Shown piece by piece: positions 18,872 through 28,652 of a stretch of DNA of 64,000 nucleotides. A program made the translations under genes and the position numbers. The notes beneath the pieces are model-generated. The model saw only the letters and a list, made by a program, of their open reading frames with translations, did not search any database and had not been told where the DNA came from. Source of the DNA: CAZEAN01 sp964510225 (lineage in GTDB: Bacteria; Planctomycetota; Planctomycetia; Isosphaerales; Isosphaeraceae); assembly GCA_964510225.1 (NCBI GenBank), contig CAZEAN010000010.1, positions 1 through 64,000 of the forward strand. The letters are read 5' to 3'. Every line of letters begins with the position of its first letter. Position 1 is the stretch's first letter.

Positions 18872-19734
18872 CGATCTCCACCCGTACTGTCGAGCGATTC
18901 GTTATCCTTCTCTGGCCACTCAACGATCACCTCGTAATCTTTAAGTAGGGCTTCGTTGAAACGCTGGCGATTCTCGAGCCGCTTAGCATGTCTCCACTCC
19001 CGCTCGACCTTCGGTCGGATCGAAGCAAGATCGGGGAGGCTCCCTGCAGTCCTTGCATCGAGTCTGACGAGGTGAAATCCGAGGCCAGATTGTATCGGCC
19101 CCTGCCACTCTCCTTCGATGAGTCCGTCAAGTTGATCCGAAAAGCCTCGGCCAAATGTATTGTCCACTACCCGACGTGCCGCAGTACGAAACCGCACTGG
19201 GAGGAGGCTCATGTCTCCTTCAACCGGCTGACCGGATCGGAGCAGCTCCAGCTGAACCTCGATGTAGGCTTCAGGTCGGTCGCCGTGTCGCTCAGGATTG
19301 AAATAGATCTGTTCGAAGGTATAAGAAGGATCCTCTCGGAACTCCTCCGCATGATCGGCCAGATAGTCGCCGAGTTCTTGCTCAGACGGGTCAAGCAACG
19401 AGGTTGTATCATCGGTGAAGAATTCAAGCTTCTGTCGTAACCGCCGTCGGATGATTGTATCGTCCTGGTCGAGCCCCATCACAAGCGCTCGCTGATAGTA
19501 TACCTCTTCTAAGACGAACTCATTGATCAATCCCCGAAATTCTTCCTCCGTCGGCGGCCGTTGCCAGGTCTTCTCGAAGATCGTTGCGAGCTGTCGAATG
19601 CGACCCGCATCGACCACAATCTGATTCCCGCCACCAGCCGAATCGTTAGAACCGTCCACCACGTAGTAGAGCAAGAAGAGCGCACTCCCCAGGAAGAGGA
19701 AGTGCAGGAGTGGCTCTCGGAGGAGTTTCTTCAT
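18868..19734 (-). CDS. Membrane-anchored PPIC-type peptidyl-prolyl isomerase
   Basis: The protein is 288 residues. One N-terminal helix (LLHFLFLGSALFLLYYVV) anchors an otherwise soluble periplasmic protein. Residues 40-120 resemble the SurA/PrsA-type helical chaperone region (TWQRPPTEEEFRGLINEFVLEEVYYQRAL). Residues about 150-255 form a parvulin-like domain (FEQIYFNPERHGD ... GPIQSGLGFHLVRLD). It probably helps fold or insert the partner HupE-like or DUF3604 proteins. It lies 62 nt downstream of the DUF3604 gene and overlaps the HupE gene by 4 nt, forming one operon. The parvulin domain is divergent, so isomerase activity is uncertain. Confidence 0.88.
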   Translation of the reverse strand: MKKLLREPLLHFLFLGSALFLLYYVVDGSNDSAGGGNQIVVDAGRIRQLATIFEKTWQRPPTEEEFRGLINEFVLEEVYYQRALVMGLDQDDTIIRRRLRQKLEFFTDDTTSLLDPSEQELGDYLADHAEEFREDPSYTFEQIYFNPERHGDRPEAYIEVQLELLRSGQPVEGDMSLLPVRFRTAARRVVDNTFGRGFSDQLDGLIEGEWQGPIQSGLGFHLVRLDARTAGSLPDLASIRPKVEREWRHAKRLENRQRFNEALLKDYEVIVEWPEKDNESLDSTGGDR

Positions 19735-19796
19735 AGGTCTCGTTTCGCTTGCTGGACGTGCTCAGAGGAGATCAAACACCATGGATTTACAAACGA

Positions 19797-21695
19797 TTAA
19801 GGTGTGTACCAAATAGGTGAGGTGTAGGCGCGCTCTTGAATTGTCATCGTTGCGTTCTCGGGCATCGCGACACCAAACCTCAAGGCTTCGTAGGCAGTCC
19901 AGCGCGGTGTTGGTATTTCGATCACCCGGGCATAGTAGAAGGCTCGTTGGTTGGAATCGAAGTCGGGGTCGGTCCAGACGGTGATTAGCTCCGGATCGCC
20001 GATGGTGTTGGTCCAGGTAGCCCGACCGACGTCGACTGTGTTGCCGACCGGGATCTGACAACGACCGTCCGCATCAATCGAACGATCGTCGGAGACCGCT
20101 ACATCGTAGATCTTCTCCTGAGCGTTTCCTTGGTCATCAATGTATCCTTTGATGACCTGGATTCGATCGAGGTTCCCGCTCATCGGATCTTTCATGGCCG
20201 CGACCAGGAACGTAGGAGATTTACCTTCCGGTGCTCGCTTGAGATCCCCACCCATCGGTACACCCTTCGCGTATCCCGTTGCGCCTGGGAGTCGGCTTTG
20301 GGCATCCTCGACAACGAAGTCCCAACCGCCAAAGAAACGAACGAGCAAGCGACTTCCCGTGGTGGCGTAAGTCTCCCGACGCTTCATCGCGTCCCAAATC
20401 GCCTCTCGGGTATTCTCGGTTGACCAGACGGCCGCGTAGCCCGCCGAGGCCATCTGCCAACCGTAGATGCTGCCGTTCTCGCCTCCGATTGTCACATGTT
20501 CCGCACGGTCGGGAGATGGTTCGACACCGGAATGCTTGCCGAAGAAATTCTCTTCCTCGACCGCTGGCATCGAAGTGTGAGAGTCTGTACTGCCGATTTG
20601 ACCGTACTTGTACGGGTTGATGCCAACCCTTTCTTCAAACTCCAGACCACGTTTGAGGCCTGATCGAAGATACTCACCCGGGAGCATGCGATTGGTCTTC
20701 GCCTGACTCATATCGAGGTTGCCTAGATCCCAGGTCTCGAAGTCGGCGAACTCATCATCGGGGGAAAGAAACGGATGCGCCTCGCCGTCTCCTTTGATTT
20801 GGGTGGTCTCGTAGAGTGGCTCCCAACGCTGTCGTCGTTCTGCATAGTCGCGCGTGATCTCACCTCCACTGAGTGTCTCAACATCGAACATCAAGCCATT
20901 GCTAAGGTTGCCGTTATGGGGAATCGCCAAGACCCGACCACCTGTCTTCTCTTCGTAGGCTGCTAGCGCTTCCCAGAGGTCCTCGGGATCAGGGATCTCC
21001 GCGAGCGTGATCGGGAGCACACGTCCTGCCTTATCAGCCCCATCGCGATAGACCACGACACGGTGCAGGTTGTTTCCTTTGACGAGCGAAGTCCACTCAT
21101 AGCCGATAAACGTCGTGAACTCTCCAGGATCGTAGTAACGCTCTGCCATCTTGACACAGTGATCCCAGACCGGCGTCATCATCCCCGGATCATTCGTCTC
21201 GAAGGGCAGTTCCCCCTGTGAAAACAACGTAATCAATTCCAAGGCCGCCTCAACTGCAGCCTCTCCACCTTCATTAATGGCTCGGTGCCACCTTCGACCT
21301 TCCTCGACTTTCATCACCAAAGGATCACCCTTGGCAATCATCGAGAAGAACCCCATTCCATCGGAATGGTCCGCGATCACGACAAAGTCGAGCGGGCGTC
21401 CAAGTCGGGCACGGAGACCGGTAGAAGAAGTGACTTCTTCGCCCCGGCAGAATCTGTAGGCGTCCTCCAGCCCAAGGCGATTTCCGAAGGTACCCGCATC
21501 CATCGAATTCGCTGTGTGGAGGTGCGTATCACCAAAGTATACTCGGGTGGGAAACGCACGATTGGCGTACGGCGAAAAGGCTGGAGCCGGCCGTCTCATC
21601 GCCTCCTTTTCCAGATAGGCATCCGTCTGTGCTTTCGATATCCCAGACACGAATACCAGTACACAGACTGCCATTGAAAGGCGTTTAATCGCCAT
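19797..21695 (-). CDS. DUF3604 secreted metal-dependent hydrolase-like protein
   Basis: The protein is 632 residues from the ATG at 21695, chosen because GGAG lies 6 nt upstream; the ATG at 21707 has no ribosome binding site. A signal peptide (MAIKRLSMAVCVLVFVSGISKAQ) is followed by the DUF3604 domain. Likely metal ligands resemble PHP-type phosphoesterases: YFGDTHLHTANSMDAG, VIADHSDGMGF, NNLHRVVVY, AIPHNGNLS and GSTDSHTSMP. The protein is exported and probably hydrolyses a phospho- or related ester; the substrate is unknown. It is the first gene of the DUF3604/PPIC/HupE operon. Promoter sequences must lie in the 255-bp gap shared with the divergent pyruvate carboxylase gene. Confidence 0.93.
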   Translation of the reverse strand: MAIKRLSMAVCVLVFVSGISKAQTDAYLEKEAMRRPAPAFSPYANRAFPTRVYFGDTHLHTANSMDAGTFGNRLGLEDAYRFCRGEEVTSSTGLRARLGRPLDFVVIADHSDGMGFFSMIAKGDPLVMKVEEGRRWHRAINEGGEAAVEAALELITLFSQGELPFETNDPGMMTPVWDHCVKMAERYYDPGEFTTFIGYEWTSLVKGNNLHRVVVYRDGADKAGRVLPITLAEIPDPEDLWEALAAYEEKTGGRVLAIPHNGNLSNGLMFDVETLSGGEITRDYAERRQRWEPLYETTQIKGDGEAHPFLSPDDEFADFETWDLGNLDMSQAKTNRMLPGEYLRSGLKRGLEFEERVGINPYKYGQIGSTDSHTSMPAVEEENFFGKHSGVEPSPDRAEHVTIGGENGSIYGWQMASAGYAAVWSTENTREAIWDAMKRRETYATTGSRLLVRFFGGWDFVVEDAQSRLPGATGYAKGVPMGGDLKRAPEGKSPTFLVAAMKDPMSGNLDRIQVIKGYIDDQGNAQEKIYDVAVSDDRSIDADGRCQIPVGNTVDVGRATWTNTIGDPELITVWTDPDFDSNQRAFYYARVIEIPTPRWTAYEALRFGVAMPENATMTIQERAYTSPIWYTP

Positions 21696-21950
21696 GCGAT
21701 TCTCCATGGAAAAAGGAGCAACAACGGGTCATTGATCGACCAGGGAGATGTGGGAGAGAATCTTGGTAGCGCGTCGACCTGAGTCCCTGGCGATCGGACG
21801 TGACAATTCCAGAGCTTACCGGATCGTTAAAACGTTCGCGAGGCATTAAGACCTTAATCGACGTCTCGCCGACACTCGAAAAGCACGTTAGGCTGAATAT
21901 TCCGAGAACCGTGAACGAACTGCCAATATCGCACGCCAGGGATTCGATTG

Positions 21951-24900
21951 ATGCCAGCTTTCCGAAAACTCCTCGTCGCCAATCGGGGTGAAATTGCGAT
22001 TCGAGTCTGCCGCGCCGCACACGAACTCCGGATCGGCACGGTGGCGATCTATTCGCACGAAGACCGGTTCGGCATGCATCGGCTCAAGGCTGACGAAGCG
22101 TACCTCATTGGCAAGCAAGGTGAACCGATCCGGAGCTATCTCAAGATCGACGAAATCGTCGCCTTGGCTACCGAGAAGGGAGTGGACGCCATCCATCCTG
22201 GCTACGGATTTTTGTCAGAGAATGCTTCGTTTGCACGCGCTTGCATTGGGGCAGGAATTACCTGGGTCGGCCCGACACCCGAAGTTCTCGACCAACTCGG
22301 TGACAAAGTCCAAGCACGACGACTAGCCCAATCCGCCGGTGTCCCGATCTTGGGTGGCACCGGAGAACCGGTTGAGCCTGGAGATCAAGCAAGGAAGGCA
22401 GCGGAGGCAATCGGTTTTCCCGTCATCGTCAAAGCGTCGATGGGCGGTGGTGGTCGCGGGATGCGTGTTGTCGAGACTCCGGAAGCGCTCGACGACGCGC
22501 TCGATCAAGCTCGTCGTGAGGCGGAAACGGCGTTCGGTTGTCCCGACGTCTTTATTGAGAAGTTTATCGGTCGGGCTAAGCATATCGAAGTACAGCTACT
22601 CGGCGATCGACACGGGAACCTCGTCCATCTCTTCGAGCGGGATTGCTCCGTCCAGCGTCGTCACCAGAAGATCATCGAGATTGCTCCTGCCGCGAGTCTT
22701 GATCCCAAGCTCCGAACCGCAATCTGTGATGCAGCGATCCAGATTGGTCGCCATTGTGGGTACGAGAATGCCGGGACTGTCGAGTTCTTAGTCGATGTCC
22801 AAGCTGGCGAGTTTTTTTTCATTGAAGTGAACCCTCGGATTCAGGTTGAACACACGGTCACCGAAATGATCACGGGTGTCGACTTGATCAAGAGTCAGAT
22901 CCTCGTAGCCTCGGGTGTGCTGCTCTCGGACCCAGAGATCGGATTGCCCGACCAAGCTTCCGTAACGACAAATGGACATGCGTTCCAGTGTCGAATTACG
23001 ACTGAGGATCCGGAGAATGGATTCACACCCGATTACGGGCGGATCTCCCACTACCGATCTCCAGGAGGGATGGGGTTACGGCTCGATAGTGGTACTGCGA
23101 CTACCGGAGCAATCGTCACACCATTCTACGACTCAATGCTTGTAAAGCTTTCGGCGCAAGGCCGGCGGTTTGTCGATGCCGCAAGCCGGATGCGTCGAGC
23201 GTTGGAGGAGTTTCGGATCCGAGGGGTTAAGACGAACATTCCATTCCTCTTGAACGTGGTGAACCATCCCGACTTCCTCGAAGGGCGCTGTACGACACGG
23301 TTCATCGACAAGACCCCTGAACTCTTCCAGTTCCCCAGACGGCTCGATCGCGCCAGTCGGCTTCTCTTCTATGCAGCCGAAACTGCCATCAACGGGTTTG
23401 CCGGTGTGAAGCGACCACCCGGGCCGATCCCCGAGGAACCAGAGGTCCCGGCATTTGACCACACCGCACCGATTCCCGATGGCTCTCGGACTCTCTTCCA
23501 ACAGCTCGGTGCAGAGAAGTTCTCGGAGTGGATCCGGGCGCAGGATCGGCTCTTGCTCACCGACACCACATTCCGTGATGCGCACCAGTCACTCCTGGCA
23601 ACACGGTTGCGGACCCGTGAGATGCTTCGGGTTGCCTCTGCCTACGCCCACCTCTGCCCGGAAGTCTTCTCGATTGAGATGTGGGGCGGTGCGACGTTCG
23701 ACACCTCGATGCGGTTCTTAAAGGAAGACCCTTGGGCACGGCTCGCAAGGCTCCGTGAGCAAATTCCGAACATCCTTTTTCAGATGCTTCTCCGAGGTTC
23801 CAATGCAGTTGGCTACACAAGTTATCCGGACAATGTCGTCCGATCGTTCGTCGCGGAAGCCGCTTCAACTGGAATCGACCTTTTCCGGGTCTTCGATTCC
23901 TTGAACTGGATCCCGAACATGGAGGTCGCTATCGAGGCGGTCCGTGAGTCGGGGGCACTCTGCGAAGCAAGCATCTGCTACACCGGAGACCTCCTTAATC
24001 CGGGGCGTCCCAAATACAACCTGGCGTACTATGTCAAGATGGCCAAGGAGTTGGAACGTCGGGGGGCCAATCTGATCGCCATCAAAGATATGGCTGGGCT
24101 CTGTAAACCGTACGCCGCAGAACAATTGGTGAAGGCGCTTCGTGACGAGGTTGGGTTACCGATCCACTTCCACACCCACGACATCGGTGGTGCTCAGGCC
24201 GCGAGTGTCTTGAAGGGCGCGGAAGTCGGTCTCGATATCGCGGACGGTGCGATCTCCTCGATGTCCGCCTTGACCTCCCAACCAAGTCTGAACGCCATTG
24301 TGGAAGCGTTTCGGTTCACTCCTCGCGACACGGGGGTTGACTCGACTGTGCTCCTTGAGATGAGTCGCTACTGGGAGCAGGCCCGCAAACTCTACGCTCC
24401 GTTCGACACTGGCCAGCGTTCGCCGATGGCCGAAGTCTATGCGTTCGAAATGCCTGGCGGACAGTACACTAATCTCTTCCAACAAGCCAAGGCACTCGGA
24501 CTCGCCGAGCGTTGGAACGAAGTCTGTGCGATGTATGCGGAAGTCAACCTTCTCTTCGGTGACATTGTCAAGGTGACCCCCTCATCGAAGGTCGTCGGTG
24601 ATATGGCTCTGTTCATGGTCGCCAACAATCTGAGTTCTGAAGACGTTCTGGACGCCGACCGCTCTCTTGCTTTTCCTGAGAGTGTAGTCGAGTTCTTTGA
24701 AGGACGACTCGGCCAACCGCCTGGTGGCTTCCCTGAACCGCTCCGAACCATCATTCTCAAAGGGAAACCTGGACTCAACGATCGCCCTGGCCTCGGACTC
24801 CCCGACGCCGATCTCGAAGCCTCCCGAAACGAGGCAACTAAGCTCCTTGGCTTCGACGCCACGAGTCGAGATGCCCTGAGTCTGACCCTCTATCCTCGGG

Positions 24901-25397
24901 TCTTTCCAGACCTAGCGAAGCACCTCAAGCTCTATTCCGACACATCGGTCCTACCAACTCCCGTCTTCTTCTATGGCCCAACGATCGGCGAAGAGCACCC
25001 GATTGAGATCGAGCCGGGCAAAACCCTCATTGTGAAGCTTCTAACAATCGGAGAGCCACACGCTGACGGCACCCGGACGGCTTTTTTCGAACTCAACGGA
25101 CAACCACGAGAAGCCATCGTCGTCGACCGCTCTCTCGCCTCTGCCGTTCAAGAAGCGCCTAAGGCCGATCCGAGCGACCCCAATCAGATTCCAGCACCAC
25201 TGCCTGGACTGGTTGTCGGTGTTGCCGTTGGAGTGGGTGACGCCATCGAAAAGGGTCAAAAGCTCCTCACTATCGAAGCGATGAAGATGGAGACCACCCT
25301 CTACGCTGAAAAACCTGGTCGAGTTGCTGAAGTCCTCGCCAAAGCCGGCCTCCAGGTCCAAACCGGTGACCTATTGGTCCGTCTCGCCGATTCATAA
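21951..25397 (+). CDS. pyc: Pyruvate carboxylase
   Basis: This is a full-length single-chain pyruvate carboxylase of 1,148 residues, starting at ATG 21951 with CAGGGA 8 nt upstream (TTG at 21948 is adjacent in frame). It converts pyruvate, bicarbonate and ATP to oxaloacetate. The biotin carboxylase domain (about 1-450) shows KLLVANRGEIAIRV, the ATP-grasp KASMGGGGRGMRV and EVNPRIQVEHTVTE. The carboxyltransferase domain (about 530-800) begins LLTDTTFRDAHQSLLATR and contains HFHTHDIGGAQ. The C-terminal biotinyl domain ends with the biotin-accepting Lys in EAMKMETTL. All key residues are present. It is monocistronic by position and followed by a hairpin. Confidence 0.98.
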   Translation: MPAFRKLLVANRGEIAIRVCRAAHELRIGTVAIYSHEDRFGMHRLKADEAYLIGKQGEPIRSYLKIDEIVALATEKGVDAIHPGYGFLSENASFARACIGAGITWVGPTPEVLDQLGDKVQARRLAQSAGVPILGGTGEPVEPGDQARKAAEAIGFPVIVKASMGGGGRGMRVVETPEALDDALDQARREAETAFGCPDVFIEKFIGRAKHIEVQLLGDRHGNLVHLFERDCSVQRRHQKIIEIAPAASLDPKLRTAICDAAIQIGRHCGYENAGTVEFLVDVQAGEFFFIEVNPRIQVEHTVTEMITGVDLIKSQILVASGVLLSDPEIGLPDQASVTTNGHAFQCRITTEDPENGFTPDYGRISHYRSPGGMGLRLDSGTATTGAIVTPFYDSMLVKLSAQGRRFVDAASRMRRALEEFRIRGVKTNIPFLLNVVNHPDFLEGRCTTRFIDKTPELFQFPRRLDRASRLLFYAAETAINGFAGVKRPPGPIPEEPEVPAFDHTAPIPDGSRTLFQQLGAEKFSEWIRAQDRLLLTDTTFRDAHQSLLATRLRTREMLRVASAYAHLCPEVFSIEMWGGATFDTSMRFLKEDPWARLARLREQIPNILFQMLLRGSNAVGYTSYPDNVVRSFVAEAASTGIDLFRVFDSLNWIPNMEVAIEAVRESGALCEASICYTGDLLNPGRPKYNLAYYVKMAKELERRGANLIAIKDMAGLCKPYAAEQLVKALRDEVGLPIHFHTHDIGGAQAASVLKGAEVGLDIADGAISSMSALTSQPSLNAIVEAFRFTPRDTGVDSTVLLEMSRYWEQARKLYAPFDTGQRSPMAEVYAFEMPGGQYTNLFQQAKALGLAERWNEVCAMYAEVNLLFGDIVKVTPSSKVVGDMALFMVANNLSSEDVLDADRSLAFPESVVEFFEGRLGQPPGGFPEPLRTIILKGKPGLNDRPGLGLPDADLEASRNEATKLLGFDATSRDALSLTLYPRVFPDLAKHLKLYSDTSVLPTPVFFYGPTIGEEHPIEIEPGKTLIVKLLTIGEPHADGTRTAFFELNGQPREAIVVDRSLASAVQEAPKADPSDPNQIPAPLPGLVVGVAVGVGDAIEKGQKLLTIEAMKMETTLYAEKPGRVAEVLAKAGLQVQTGDLLVRLADS

Positions 25398-25413
25398 TAC
25401 TAATACTAGCTTC

Positions 25414-25446
25414 GGAACCGTACCCTCTGAAAACCGGTGCGGTTCC
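25414..25446 (+). terminator. Hairpin after pyc
   Basis: GGAACCGTACC (25414-25424) pairs with GGTGCGGTTCC (25436-25446), an 11-bp stem with one T-G wobble and an 11-nt loop, 17 nt beyond the pyc stop. No downstream T-run is present. Confidence 0.55.
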
Positions 25447-25585
25447 TCAACGAAGGTCAACGCGATGGGGTCTTGGGTCAGTAATAGATTCGATGAGGGC
25501 AGGCTCTTCGTTGAAATCGCCCTTCGCTGATCGGTTCGGCAATTCATTTGATCGATCTTGCTTCGACCTGAAGGAGTTGTACATC

Positions 25586-27094
25586 GTGAGTGCTAGGCCG
25601 AGTCGTTCGGCACTCAAAGGGATTCTGGAAGCCTCTGGGATTCACCTCAGCGAATCGCAGTATGATGCGCTCTGGTCATATCATCAACTCCTCCGTCAAG
25701 CCGACGCGGAATTGAATCTAACTCGGATCCGCAACTTCGAGCGGATGGTCTTGAAGCATTACGTAGACAGTCTCCTCGTCCTCCAGCAGACAGATCTCCC
25801 TTCACCGCTTGTCGACATGGGCTCTGGGGCTGGGTTACCTGGAATTCCACTCAAAATCGCTGCCCCGTCCATTCAGGTCATCTTGGCGGAACCTCGAGGA
25901 GCCCGGGCGCAGTTCCTCCGAACCGTCTGTGAGTCGCTTCAATTTGAAGGAGCCGAAGTTCACGCTGGGAAAATTGGCCCTCGCTTCAACCGGCCAGTCG
26001 AAGGTGTGATTTCGAGAGCAGTTGCGCCGATTGTCGAGACCTTGGACCGAGTCGCTTATTGTCTTCGGCCCGGTGGTCGGATGCTCTTCATGAAAGGGCC
26101 CGATTGCGACGTCGAAATCGAGGAAGCACGACAGACGCACGGCGAAGCCTTTCGACTCGAAGCCGATCACGCCTATTCGATTCCAGGGACCGACCATCAA
26201 CGACGCTTGGTCATCTACGACCGGAGCGACGCCTCTGTCGTCACAACCGCCTTTCCGACTCCGGCGACTGGTCCTGCACAAGGCACACCGTTTCAGGGGG
26301 CGGTCCGAGAAATCACCAGCCCTTCCAATCCCCAATTCCGGATCGCACGTGACCTCCTCGGCGGTCGAGGAATCAGGAAGCATGGCCGAGCGTTGATCGC
26401 CGGTGCCAGGATTATCGGCGAAGTTTTAAGGGACCAGAAAGATCAGGTTGAAGCTTGGCTCTCCGTTGTCAATGATGCCCCGCCCCCTGAAACAATCCGG
26501 AGTACAACGACCTGGATCAAGCTTGATCCGACCCTCCACCGTGAACTCGACCTCGTGGGGACCGGTGGGCCACTCCTGATGGTCCGCGTCCCCCAGATCA
26601 GCGACTGGGATCACGATGCTCCTCTTCCCGACGGTTGCACTCTCTTCGTCCCATTCCAGGACCCCGAGAATGTCGGCGCGGTGATCCGATCGGCGGCCGC
26701 CTTTGGAGTCGCTCAGATAATTCTGCTTCAAGAAGCCGCCCATCCTTTTCATCCCAAAGCAACACGTGCCGCAGGTCCTGCCGTATTCCAAGTCCCGCTC
26801 CGATTCGGTCCGAGCATCCAGAGACTCCAGGCAACTGACGGACGACTCGTGCCCCTGGGGCTCGGCGGTTTACCAATTGATCGGACGCCTTGGCCGGATC
26901 GATTCGGACTCGTGGTCGGCCTTGAAGGCCCAGGACTCCCAGAAGCCCTCCGTTCTCATCCACAGCAACGATCGGTCCCGATTGCTCCTGGTGTGGAGTC
27001 GCTCAATGCCGCGACAGCGGCCGCGATTGCGCTCTATGCTTGGAAATCATCGGTTGGGCAGCTCGAGTTGCGACTCGGTGGGGAAAACCCATAG
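25586..27094 (+). CDS. Fusion of RsmG (16S rRNA m7G methyltransferase) and SpoU/TrmH-type RNA methyltransferase
   Basis: The protein is 502 residues from GTG 25586, preceded by a perfect AAGGAG 9 nt upstream; a longer in-frame start at 25493 lacks one. Residues 1 to about 205 are RsmG/GidB: NLTRIRNFERMVLKHYVDSL, then the SAM motif VDMGSGAGLPGIPL and GVISRAVAPI. A linker leads to a SpoU/TrmH domain (about 240-490). It has an N-terminal substrate-binding part (EITSPSNPQFRIARDL) and the three knot motifs: PFQDPENVGAVIRSAAAFG, GLVVGLEGPGLPEAL and IAPGVESLNAATAAAIALY. RsmG methylates G527 of 16S rRNA; the SpoU part would 2'-O-methylate an rRNA or tRNA. No frameshift or stop separates the halves. 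Confidence 0.93.
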   Translation: MSARPSRSALKGILEASGIHLSESQYDALWSYHQLLRQADAELNLTRIRNFERMVLKHYVDSLLVLQQTDLPSPLVDMGSGAGLPGIPLKIAAPSIQVILAEPRGARAQFLRTVCESLQFEGAEVHAGKIGPRFNRPVEGVISRAVAPIVETLDRVAYCLRPGGRMLFMKGPDCDVEIEEARQTHGEAFRLEADHAYSIPGTDHQRRLVIYDRSDASVVTTAFPTPATGPAQGTPFQGAVREITSPSNPQFRIARDLLGGRGIRKHGRALIAGARIIGEVLRDQKDQVEAWLSVVNDAPPPETIRSTTTWIKLDPTLHRELDLVGTGGPLLMVRVPQISDWDHDAPLPDGCTLFVPFQDPENVGAVIRSAAAFGVAQIILLQEAAHPFHPKATRAAGPAVFQVPLRFGPSIQRLQATDGRLVPLGLGGLPIDRTPWPDRFGLVVGLEGPGLPEALRSHPQQRSVPIAPGVESLNAATAAAIALYAWKSSVGQLELRLGGENP

Positions 27095-27163
27095 AATCTG
27101 AGAAGGATGGAGAGCGTCCTAGGAAATCAGAGGACCAAGACCTTCGAACCACGGGGGCCAATC

Positions 27164-28576
27164 ATGACGATCGGATCGAACCAACTCGGCATTAACCGGC
27201 ATGGATTCACTCCATTCGCCTTGGTTGGGATCCTCAGTACGCTGTTCTTCACACACTCAGCATTCGCTGATGAGTTAGTTCTCCGAACCGGCGGTAAACT
27301 CCGGGGGGAGCTGCTTGAAGTCGAAGGCGACCCGGACTCGGTCAAATTGTATACGGCGACCGCTGTCAAACCGCTCGTGATTAAGCGTGAACGATTTAGG
27401 GAAATCATCCCTATTGACACCATCCTTGATGATTATTTGAAGCGTCTCAAAACGCTTGTAGATTCTGCCGAGGCTCATTACGAACTTGGCCTCTGGTCTG
27501 AGGAAAACGATCTCAAAGGCCCCGCACGTCGACACTACCAAACCGCCATTGAACTGGACGACTCATTCGGTCCTGCCCACGAAAAGCTCGGACACGTCTT
27601 TTTTGGCGGAACGTGGATGAACAAAACTGAGGTTCGACGGGCACAAGGTCTGGTTCAACATGAAGGACGCTGGATCACTCCGGAACGCAAAGCCGAACTT
27701 GATGCCTCGGCAGCACGAGGTGAACGTCACGATTCTTGGCAACGGCAGATCGATCTCTTGGTGAAAAAGTACTACCAAGGTAGCCCTTCGGATCGCGAAG
27801 AGGCCAGAGAACAGCTTGAGGCAATCCGAGACCCCGAAGCCGTCCTACCGCTCGTGAATCGACTGGGCCATGAAGTTCCTCAGCTCCGGCTGTTGCTCGC
27901 CGACATCTTACCTCGGATCGAAGAAACGATCGCTACCGAAGGGCTTGTCCATCGGGTTGCGAATGAACCCGATGATCAGATCCGGACCCGAACGCTGAAC
28001 GCACTGGCTCGTCGTCGTGATCCTGAAGCGGGCACTTATCTGATGCAGAAGCTGGAGAGTAAGGACCCCAATGTCGTCGGCCGTGTTGCTGGTGCACTCG
28101 CCGGACTCAATATAGTGGAGTCAGTTCCCAACCTGGTCCCAAAGCTCGTCAGTCTCCAACGGCGCGTTGAGACGGTCCTTGTTCCGAGTGGAGGTGGGGA
28201 TGGAGGGGGGATGAACATTAATGCTCGTTTTAACAGTATCGGTAGTAATGGCTTTGGGCAAACGAACCGATCCGTTGCAGTAATCACCGAAACCAAGGCA
28301 GCCCCTGGAGCTGTCGCGTTCGGTGTCGCCTCTGTCCCCATTTCCCAATACTATCAAGGGATTGGTCTCACCGTGGGGTCTCAGGCCAGTCGGCCGGTCC
28401 CTCGACAAGTCGTCCGACCTTACTATCAGCCTAATGTCGAAGTCCTCTCCGCACTCCAGCAGTTGACCGGCGAAAACTTTGGCTACGATATCCAGACTTG
28501 GCAACGCTGGATTCGTGCTGAGTTCCGACTTCCCGAGCCCGAAGTGCGTGCTGAGCGACAAATCCCCCAACCCTGA
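27164..28576 (+). CDS. Exported protein with HEAT-like repeats, function unknown
   Basis: The product is 470 residues if it starts at ATG 27164, which gives a normal signal peptide (GFTPFALVGILSTLFFTHSAFA); ATG 27107 would add 19 residues and is possible. After the signal there is a small beta-strand region (ELVLRTGGKLRGELLEVEGD). A TPR-like segment follows (AEAHYELGLWSEENDLKGPARRHYQTA), then HEAT-like helical pairs (about 205-330; DPEAVLPLVNRLG, DPNVVGRVAGALAGL). A low-complexity Gly-rich stretch (GGGDGGGMN) comes before the C-terminus, which ends WQRWIRAEF. It lies between the RNA methyltransferase fusion and NDH-2, all on the plus strand. This looks like a planctomycete periplasmic scaffold protein; no specific role can be given. 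Confidence 0.82.
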   Translation: MTIGSNQLGINRHGFTPFALVGILSTLFFTHSAFADELVLRTGGKLRGELLEVEGDPDSVKLYTATAVKPLVIKRERFREIIPIDTILDDYLKRLKTLVDSAEAHYELGLWSEENDLKGPARRHYQTAIELDDSFGPAHEKLGHVFFGGTWMNKTEVRRAQGLVQHEGRWITPERKAELDASAARGERHDSWQRQIDLLVKKYYQGSPSDREEAREQLEAIRDPEAVLPLVNRLGHEVPQLRLLLADILPRIEETIATEGLVHRVANEPDDQIRTRTLNALARRRDPEAGTYLMQKLESKDPNVVGRVAGALAGLNIVESVPNLVPKLVSLQRRVETVLVPSGGGDGGGMNINARFNSIGSNGFGQTNRSVAVITETKAAPGAVAFGVASVPISQYYQGIGLTVGSQASRPVPRQVVRPYYQPNVEVLSALQQLTGENFGYDIQTWQRWIRAEFRLPEPEVRAERQIPQP

Positions 28577-28611
28577 GCAAGTCTTCGATTCATGATCCTT
28601 GGTCTGATTAA

Positions 28612-28639
28612 ACCCGCTTCCCGATCAAGCGTTGCGGGT
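28612..28639 (+). terminator. Possible weak hairpin between the HEAT-like gene and ndh
   Basis: ACCCGC (28612-28617) can pair with GCGGGT (28634-28639) across a 16-nt loop. It lies 35 nt after the HEAT-like gene's stop and just before the ndh ribosome-binding region, so it could terminate or modulate readthrough. It is weak. Confidence 0.3.
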
Positions 28640-28652
28640 CTAGGATGACTGT

